Origin: Pelobates cultripes | Lineage: Eukaryota; Chordata; Amphibia; Anura; Pelobatidae | Length of the DNA stretch: 64,000 nucleotides | NCBI GenBank assembly: GCA_933207985.1 | Contig: OW240918.1 | Coordinates: forward strand, 16,988,344-17,052,343 | Reading direction: 5' to 3' | Shown: piece by piece, positions 57,575 to 64,000 of the stretch | Layout: the number at the start of each line of letters is the position of its first letter | Position numbering within the stretch: position 1 is the stretch's first letter | Notes under the pieces: model-generated | Seen by the model: the letters and a program-made list of their open reading frames with translations, nothing else | Database searches by the model: none | Told to the model about the DNA's origin: nothing | Made by a program: the position numbers and the translations under genes

Positions 57575-58040
57575 GTAATGTTTGGAAAGCCAATCTGATT
57601 TATAAGTACTCTCATGTTCTATGTGTAATGATATTCCGTACAGAACTTAATTTAGCTGAGAGGTTTTTAGCTTTTCCTGATGGTTTTTAGTTGCAAACTA
57701 CTTGACTGTTTTAGGACAAATAAAAAGGATGCAAAAAACAGAGGTGGCGCACACACAGTTAAACTATTGCAGCTTTTATCATAGTGAGATAAAAACAGGA
57801 ACATTCTTGCTTGTGCCTTGCTCTTGAATGTCTGAACATTTCTTCTTATGAGTTTAAACAGAGATTTAACACATGACAGGAAATAAGTGGGCACTTATAA
57901 TAACAATCACTAGGCAACAGCACTTACATAAGCAATGCAAAACACAATTAACCATTGCTGTCTTCTTAAACCATTAATCCTCTAGGAGGGAACGATATAA
58001 TTTGATGCACAATGTTCTGTATAAATCTATATACAGTATA
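57575..58040. other. Start of a 4.3-kb intron, nothing recognised
   Basis: No repeat family recognised before 58047. Confidence 0.5.
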
Positions 58041-58187
58041 CGAAGTGCAATACCTCCCAACATTATAAATGGACAAAGGGGGTGTGGCCTGGGGAAATAT
58101 TTTAGGTGACTGCCCAAGTCGAAGGATGACATGCCAGCTCCCCCACTCCACCCCCCTCCCAAACCTCATGGACATCCAGGAGATGCA

Positions 58188-58470
58188 GTGTGTGTATTGT
58201 ATGTAGTGTGTACAGTGAATGCATTGTATGCATGTGAATAGCGCATATATAGAGTATGTGTGTGTGTGTGTGTAGTGGAGGTAGTGTATGTGTGGATGCA
58301 ATGTAGTGCATGCAGGTTCTTTGTAGCAGATGTTGTGTAATGGGTGCAGTGTTTGTGTTTTTGCAGTGGGTGTACTGTCTGTGTAGTGGGTGCATTGTCT
58401 GTGTTTGTGTAGTTGAAACAATGTAGTGTGTGCAATGTCTGTGTTTGTGTATTGTGTAAACTGTAGTGGA
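58188..58470. repeat. GTGTAGTGGGTGCAGTGT minisatellite
   Basis: Imperfect units of about 25-30 bp built from TGTGTTTGTGTAG and TGCA(A/G)TGT(C)TGTG. Confidence 0.85.
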
Positions 58471-58509
58471 TGTAGAGGCGTTATGGCTTTGTGTGATACA
58501 CAAAAAATG

Positions 58510-58775
58510 CTACACACACACAGACAGTTACAGTCTCACACATAAAGTTACACTCTCACACACACAGTTACAGTCTCTCTCTCTCATACAGTTACAGACA
58601 GTCTCTCTTTCTCACACACAGTTACAGACAGTCTCTCACATACACACACACACAGTTACAGACAGTCTCACACACACATACATACACACAGTTACAGACA
58701 GTTTTACACACACACACACACACACTTACTGACAGTCACACACACACACACACACACACACAGTTACAGTTTCTC

Positions 58776-58807
<32 letters not shown>

Positions 58808-58835
58808 TTACAGACAGTCTCTCACATAGACTCAC
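58510..58835. repeat. CACACAGTTACAGACAGTCT minisatellite with (CA)n
   Basis: GTTACAGACAGTCTC recurs with variable (CA)n and (TC)n spacers. Confidence 0.92.
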
Positions 58836-58839
58836 AGGT

Positions 58840-59010
58840 ACCTGCTTCCATTATGGGCTGGCTGGAGAAGCAGGGGCACTGCATTCCCTAGTGTTTAGGT
58901 GTCTGGGGAGCAGGGACTCCTTCATTCTGAAGGGTTAAAACCTGGGGGACCTGGCACCCAGACCACTTCATTGAGTTGAAGTGGTCTGGGTGACTATAGT
59001 GTCCCTTTAA
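58840..59010. mobile_element. TTAA miniature element, right end
   Basis: GGCACCCAGACCACTTCATT / AGTTGAAGTGGTCTGGGTG hairpin then CTATAGTGTCCCTTTAA. It is like one end of the multi-hairpin MITE family, but more diverged. Confidence 0.7.
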
Positions 59011-59014
59011 CTGT

Positions 59015-59610
59015 TGTCATGACCCTCCCCCTGGCTTCATATATCATCTGGATAATTGATGAAGAGTCCTGGCAGGCAGTAGCACTGAGAGTGTACCCTG
59101 CCTCATAGCTGACAATTATCAGTGCCGATCCCCCATGTCACACCACGACACGAACACTAAGATGGCAGCATTCAAGGTTTGGACCAGATTAGGGACTTGT
59201 CAATGGGTGGTACCTAGAACAACCCTTGATTGGTACCGTTCCAAAAGGATGAGTCCCACAAGGACAGACTTGGGATTGAGAAAAGGAATGGGATATGTGA
59301 TGAGGTGGTGTGGCTTATAACTGGTGCCCTATTTAAACTTCCGCTCTACCTATGTTCATAGCTTAGTTGATGGTGTTCGCTGCTCTTTACTTGGTGTATT
59401 ATGTTACTTAATTTCTGCATTTCCAGACCCTATGGCCTGTTTTCCTATTTATGAACCTCTGCTTCCTGGACTGTGACATCTTGAACAGTCTGACATTGCC
59501 TCTTGGAGTATCCTTGCCTGCTTTGTTTCCCCCAGACCTGCCTATATATATATATGCACTCTCAGGCAATAAATCCACCTTGGTCTCCAATTAAAGCAAC
59601 CCTGACACTG
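59015..59610 (+). mobile_element. Candidate LTR
   Basis: Starts TGTCATGACCCTCCCCC, has CCTATTTAAAC near 59328 and CAATAAATCC near 59567, and ends CCTGACA near 59610. This order suggests an LTR but no target duplication was confirmed. Confidence 0.45.
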
Positions 59611-60240
59611 GTATGGACAGAGAGGCATTGTATAAAGACAGAGAGCCAGGATAATTCAGTACATTACAGGCTTAGTGAGAGTCTATTTACAGGTCTTACA
59701 AAGTACTTGTAGAGTCTATGCCTAGTAATTGTATTTGGTCAGCTGGTATTTAAAACCAAGAAATCACACAGGCAATATTAATTTGCCAGAGCACAAATGG
59801 TCTAACCTTTGTTAAGTCTTTAAACCTTTTTATTTTCATGAGATGAAAATTATTTTCCTTGCCAATATTTGGTTTGACCTTCATTATATCATGTGAAGTC
59901 AACTCGGTGCCGAATATGCAGGTCACGACATGAAATTAATCACTGACACATTTGTTAATAGTAATTTATGAAAGTCCAAGGTTTAATAAAAACACAATTT
60001 TCTTGCTTATAATTTTGATTTGCTTACGTTTAATCGGAACTAGCATACTGTGAAAATAGAATGATATTCACTTGTGCTTCACTGCATACAATGCCTTTTA
60101 AATATTTATCAACTATGAGATTCGCACCATTGGTTAAAATGCAATTAAATTAAGATACAGTTGTTTGTGTCAACAGGATATTTTTTCATTAGCTAATGTA
60201 GGCAAAAAGCTACATGTTAGTGGTGCTATCGAGTTTGAGC
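59611..60240. other. Intron sequence, nothing recognised
   Basis: AT-rich; no motif. Confidence 0.5.
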
Positions 60241-60241
60241 A

Positions 60242-61332
60242 TCATACCTCAAAACATTTCAAATAGACAAACAGGGACACTTTAAATTAGGGGTGTGGAT
60301 GGGGGTGTGGCCAGAGGCAGGACTGTTCTGAGAAAATTTAGGTGACTTACTAATAACAATTTTTTGCAAACAAAATGTAACTTAGAACAAGAACAATGTA
60401 TCTTAATTACAAAAACTAATGTCCAAAGACAGTTATTGCAGTTTAAAGACACATTACTGGGAGTATTATTGCTGTGGAGCTCTGTTATACACTCAGACAC
60501 ATTACTGGGAGTATTATTGCTGTGGAGCTCTGTTATACACTCAGACACATTACTGGGAATATTATTGCAGTGGAGCTCTGTTATACACTCAGACGCATTA
60601 CTGGGAGTATTATTGCTGTGGAACTCTGTTATACCATCAGACACATTACTGGGAGTATTATTGCTGTGGAGCACTGTTATATACTCAGACACATTACTGG
60701 GAGTATTATTGCGGTGGAGCTCTGTTATACACTCAGACACATTACTGGGAGTATTATTGCTGTGGAGCTCTGTTATACACTCAGACACATTACTGAGAGT
60801 ATTATTGCTGTGGAGCTCTGTTATACACTGAGACACATTACTGGGAGTATTATTGCTGTGGAGCTCTGTTATACACTCAGACACATTACTGGGAGTATTA
60901 TTGCTGTGGAGCTCTGTTATACACTCAGACACATTACTGGGAGTATTATTGCTGTGGAGCTCTGTTATACACTCAGACACATTACTGGGAGTATTATTGC
61001 TGTGGAGCTCTGTTATACACTCAGACACATTACTGGGAGTATTATTGCTGTGGAGCACTGTTATACACTCAGACACATTACTGGGAGTATTATTGCTGTG
61101 GAGCACTGTTATACACTCAGACACATTACTGGGAGTATTATTGCTGTGGAGCACTGTTATACACTCAGACACATTACTGGAAGTAGTATTGCTGTGGAAC
61201 TCTGTTATACACTCAGACATCAACAATATGGAGCTCCTTGAAAAAAGGTACAGTACAATAAAAAAAGAGACACAGTGATTTTGGCCCAAAATAGGGGCAG
61301 TCCCTCCTAAATAGTGGTAGTTGTGAGACATG
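60242..61332. mobile_element. Non-autonomous element with 48-bp minisatellite core
   Basis: Head CATACCTCAAAACATTTCAA and tail complement CATGTCTCACAACTACCACT show partial inverted similarity. The head matches that at 58047. The interior is almost wholly the 48-bp array. Superfamily unknown. Confidence 0.6.
60449..61216. repeat. 48-bp minisatellite, 16 units in exact register
   Basis: Units start every 48 bases from 60449 (ACACATTACTGGGAGTATTA...) through 61169 with no length variation, only point changes. As 48 is a multiple of 3, long open frames occur on both strands, including a 349-residue - strand frame with a 16-residue repeat (SECITELHSNNTPSNV). No evidence of a gene. Confidence 0.97.
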
Positions 61333-61878
61333 CATCTATAACACCCTGTGTTTATGTGATGGAGTCATTATTTTTATTGTCTAATCTATTAGCAGGGGGT
61401 TAAGTAATTTAATGTTAAATCTACATGTTCAGCATTTTGCATCTACTATATGTTCAACATCACACAGAGACATCCATATGTAATCTTAGTAAGTTAGAAT
61501 TGTTACTTTTATTTAATCAGTGTGAAAGGTGATTTGGTGGATGTGTCATCTGAAGAAAAGGTTGACTGGTTCTATTCCCAGCGGAGTCAACTGAGTTTCT
61601 CTTTCTTATGAAGTCAATAAAATCACTATTGAGTAATGATAATGTACCATTTCTAGTAACATCATTTTTGTTATTATATTTATACTGTTATGTGCCCTAC
61701 AGTGCTTTGTAAAACAGACTGGTATTAGTAATGAATCTGTTGCCATAACAATATTTTACTCTCTTATTTATTTTAATCGTAGGACTTGTTAAGCAATCTT
61801 TTGCTTCAGTTACGTTAAATTGTGGCAAGCTGTTTCCGAGCTTTGGACTGTCACATATTTCACATTCTTACTTTCTAG
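61333..61878. other. Intron sequence before the fifth exon, nothing recognised
   Basis: AT-rich; ends CTTACTTTCTAG acceptor. Confidence 0.5.
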
Positions 61879-61996
61879 ATCAGATTGGAACATCCAATAA
61901 AAATGAGTATCCATTGCTTTGTGGAATGTGCAATTGATTGCCACCTCTCAGACTGGTCGTCCTGGTCTCCATGCTCCCAGACATGTGGAAGAGGAG
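61879..61996 (+). CDS. THSD7B: THSD7B-like exon 5 of 5 in window: repeat junction with O-fucose motif
   Basis: Acceptor CTTTCTAG, donor GTAAGG. Phase 0 start, 39 codons plus one base: IRLEHPIKMSIHCFVECAID, then CHLSDWSSWSPCSQTCGRG. LEHPIKMSIHCFVEC resembles THSD7B more than THSD7A (from memory of the two human proteins). WSSWSPC holds C-mannosylation WxxW and CSQTC fits the O-fucosylation consensus CxxS/TC. The Met in KMSIH is internal, not a start: the upstream splice junction is in frame with exon 4. The next exon lies beyond the window. Confidence 0.92.
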
Positions 61997-62560
61997 GTAA
62001 GGAACAAACAGAATTGGTATTTTGGATGTATTTTTATTGTTTTAAATTGAAGTGGTGCTGTCACCATCAAATTTTGCAAAGACCTCCAATGGTTACTGGT
62101 CTGCTGTGTGTCTGGTGTCAACGGGGTGAATCTGACCCTGGTAGCTGAATCCATGGTCTTCCTACCAATCCTTCTCAGCTCCTGGTGCTTCATGTGCCAA
62201 GAGCCTACATCAGTGTTGAACTATCGAACATGTGAAGGGGATTTAAGACAAAGGTCTATGGATAATCCTTTCAAGACCACAGGATCCCATATGAACAATG
62301 TATTCTTCTCCTCTGCTGTCACTGTTGACGGCTGATGGAAATGACAAAACTAACAGTGGTAACTCTGCTTTTTTGTCAAGTTTTGTCAAGAGTAGGGAAT
62401 ATAGTAAGACAAAGCAGTCATTTGGAGCCTTTACAGATTGAGCAGTCTTTGTGAGTGCATTGAGAGATTTCCTTACTTCTCTATGTGTATATTATGGTTT
62501 TACATTAGATATGTTTCTTTTCTCTATTTTTCTATGTGCAATATTATGATTGTTACTGTT
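61997..62560. other. Start of the next intron, nothing recognised
   Basis: Higher GC at 62060-62230 but no exon borders with TSP1 coding. Confidence 0.5.
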
Positions 62561-62561
62561 T

Positions 62562-63420
62562 AGTGGCATACTAAACAAGGAGTGGGGGGAACAGTCCGCC
62601 CCGGGTGCTACTCGCTTGGAGAGTGTCATTTAGCTGTGGTGGAGCATCACAGCATATTCATGTGAAGGAGGACAAGGACGGAGCCGCACAGCGCTGTGCC
62701 ATGAGGACGTACTCCGCCCTTCTCCTCCTTCACACTCAGAGTGCTTCGCTCTGAGCCTTTGTGGGTGGCGCACGCGACGGAAATGCCTCAGTATCAGGAA
62801 GCAGCAAGCATGCATCATGGCTGTCATTCAACTGTGAGTCTGCTAATGTTTTTTTTTTTATGGACGTAAGAGTAATGGGCTGGACAGGGGGATTGTGGGG
62901 GGAGCAGGGACTTTTTAGGGGCTAGACAGGGGGTATGTGGAGGGATCATGGATTTATAGGGGTTTGTAGGGGGAAGCAGGGATTTATAAGGGGTGGACAA
63001 AGGGTTTGTGGGTTTTTTTTAGGGGGTGGTAGGGGATTTGTGGGAGGAGCAGGTTTGTTTTAGGGGCTGGACAGGGGGTTTGTGTAGGGAGCATGGATTT
63101 ATGGGGGTGGCAAAGGTTTTGTGGGGGTGGCAAGGTTTTGTAGAGGAGGGCATGGGTTTTGTGGGGGAGAAGGGATTTGGAGGGGCTTGACAGAGGGTTT
63201 GTGTGGGGAGCATGGATTCATATGGGGAGGCAGGGGTTTTGTGTGGGGTGGCAAGGTTTTGTAGAGGAGGGCAGGGATTTTGTAGGGGTGGCAGGGGTTT
63301 TGTGGGGGCTGCATGGGAGTTTTGTTGGGGGGCAGGGGTTTGTAGAGAGGAGGGCAGGCTTTTTTGTTAAAGGGGCAGGGGGTTTGTAGAAGGGAGGGGG
63401 GAAGCAGATTTTCATTCTTA
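62562..63420. mobile_element. hAT-like element head with GGGTTTGTGGGG minisatellite
   Basis: AGTGGCATACTAAACAAGGA then CCGCCCCGGGTGCTACTC resembles hAT repeats of the CAGTGGCGTACTA...CCCGGGTGC type and is distantly like the element at 35028. A GC-rich part (62680-62790) precedes the minisatellite. Right end not found. Confidence 0.6.
62875..63410 (+). repeat. G-rich minisatellite (GGGGTTTGTGGGGG.GCAGGGATTT units)
   Basis: Units of about 30-45 bp with AGGGGTTTTGTGGGGGTGGC or GGGAGCATGGATTTATGGGG. Its G-runs on + could form G-quadruplexes. The Pro-rich - strand frames are artefacts. Confidence 0.9.
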
Positions 63421-64000
63421 ATGTATTTTGATATAAATATATATATATATGTAGATAAGGAATCCCTCGGGGCAAGGGGGCCCTGAAGGGAAGCTCTGGA
63501 AATACAGAGATTAACCTCTGCCTAAATAGAATCTGGGAGTAGAAGCATAGACAGGAACTTGGAATACATGGGGAGAGTGAAGAGGTAGGGTATATATACA
63601 AATATAAGGTAGGGGAGGTTATAAATATGTGGAAGGTCCACACATAGGACGTAACTGATAGTGAGCTCTGAAGTGGTATTAAGTGGAACTTCTGATACCC
63701 TACGGCAGAATCTCCTTCTATGTCACATTTGGCTGTTCTACAGAGATACAGAACATTTTGGCACAAAATAAATAAAGAATCAATAGTAATCAGTATTAAC
63801 TGAGAAGCGGTGTGCTTTTTAAATATCAAGATAGCACTGTGTGTGCTGTTAGTTTACCAAGGACTGCTTATCAAACCCATTGTCAATAGAATAAAAACCC
63901 CATACTGAATTATACATAAATTTCAATTGATTTATGAAACATTAAATAACGTTTGTGGAAAATATTTATATAAAATTATATTCTATTTTGCTGTTAAGCA
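63421..64000. other. Unclassified end of window
   Basis: Short (AT)n at 63436-63450, then a sequence of moderate GC ending near AATAAATAAAG (63768) which might be the 3' end of a retroelement. After 63800 the sequence is AT-rich. Nothing certain. Confidence 0.4.

Larger units (their letters stand above)
58047..58835. mobile_element. Non-autonomous element head with internal tandem arrays
   Basis: ATACCTCCCAACATTATAAA, GGGGTGTGGCC and TTTTAGGTGACTG match the head of the element at 60242. Two arrays follow: TGTAGTGGGTGCAGTGT-like units (58188-58470) and ACACACAGTTACAGACAGTC units (58510-58835). Minus-strand frames of His/Thr-rich sequence are artefacts. Right border not found. Confidence 0.65.

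Noticed and set aside
60449..61216. CRISPR-like array
   Set aside because: Units are contiguous with no unique spacers, and this is an intron of a vertebrate gene.
60282..61331. A 349-residue - strand open frame with a 16-residue repeat and many N-glycosylation-like sites
   Set aside because: It is produced by the 48-bp minisatellite, which is open in several frames on both strands because the unit is a multiple of three.
61903..61996. Exon 5 as a separate gene starting at its internal Met
   Set aside because: A splice acceptor precedes it and the frame joins exon 4 in phase; the Met is inside a repeat.
63218..63829. A 203-residue Pro-rich - strand open frame
   Set aside because: Half of it is the complement of the G-rich minisatellite; no conserved motif.

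Overview
This is about 64 kb of a vertebrate nuclear genome, most likely from a frog or toad (anuran). The evidence is a single host gene with multi-kilobase introns, AT-rich intronic sequence, and a dense mix of repeats typical of amphibians: CR1 LINEs ending in repeated TGTTTCTA, a DIRS1-like retrotransposon, Tc1/mariner elements, hAT and TTAA-type miniature elements, and Gypsy-like LTRs. No bacterial, phage, CRISPR, rRNA or tRNA gene was seen.

The only host gene visible runs on the + strand through the whole window. Five exons (8868-8998, 29309-29462, 51502-51643, 57459-57574, 61879-61996) have AG/GT borders and compatible phases. Together they encode one continuous piece of about 220 residues of thrombospondin type-1 repeats. 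Wording such as KMSIHCFVEC and CSQTCG points to THSD7B rather than its paralogue THSD7A. The gene begins upstream and ends downstream of the window. Introns inside the window are about 20.3, 22.0, 5.8 and 4.3 kb.

Everything else recognisable is mobile or repetitive DNA inside the introns. 1-1566: 3' end of an LTR retrotransposon. 2446-4113: Tc1/mariner element of DD37E spacing, hit by a CR1 piece. 10.5-14.9 kb: broken L1-like ORF2 (- strand), hit by a TTAA hairpin element and a CR1. 15.8-16.4 kb: Gypsy pol relic. 17.17-24.11 kb: DIRS1-like element (- strand) with inverted terminal repeats, split gag, RT, RNase H and tyrosine recombinase; its gag is interrupted by about 1.9 kb of nested repeats. 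29.9-31.0 kb: TA-flanked element with an internal minisatellite. 31.5-35.0 kb: second Tc1 element, split by a 2.24-kb non-autonomous hAT with an 8-bp target duplication and cut off by another hAT. 39.3-43.2 kb: large inverted repeat split by a 2.13-kb TTAA element. 52.1-53.3 kb: complete solo LTR with a 5-bp target duplication. 58-63.4 kb: further elements carrying minisatellites, including 16 units of exactly 48 bp.

Two themes stand out. Insertions are nested to three levels, and several are proven by target-site duplications or an internal empty site. Non-autonomous DNA elements in this window repeatedly carry their own minisatellite inside their ends. No novel host defence or metabolic system was found. 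The most unusual items are the multi-hairpin TTAA element family, the promoter-like motif cluster inside the hAT element, and the large palindrome.
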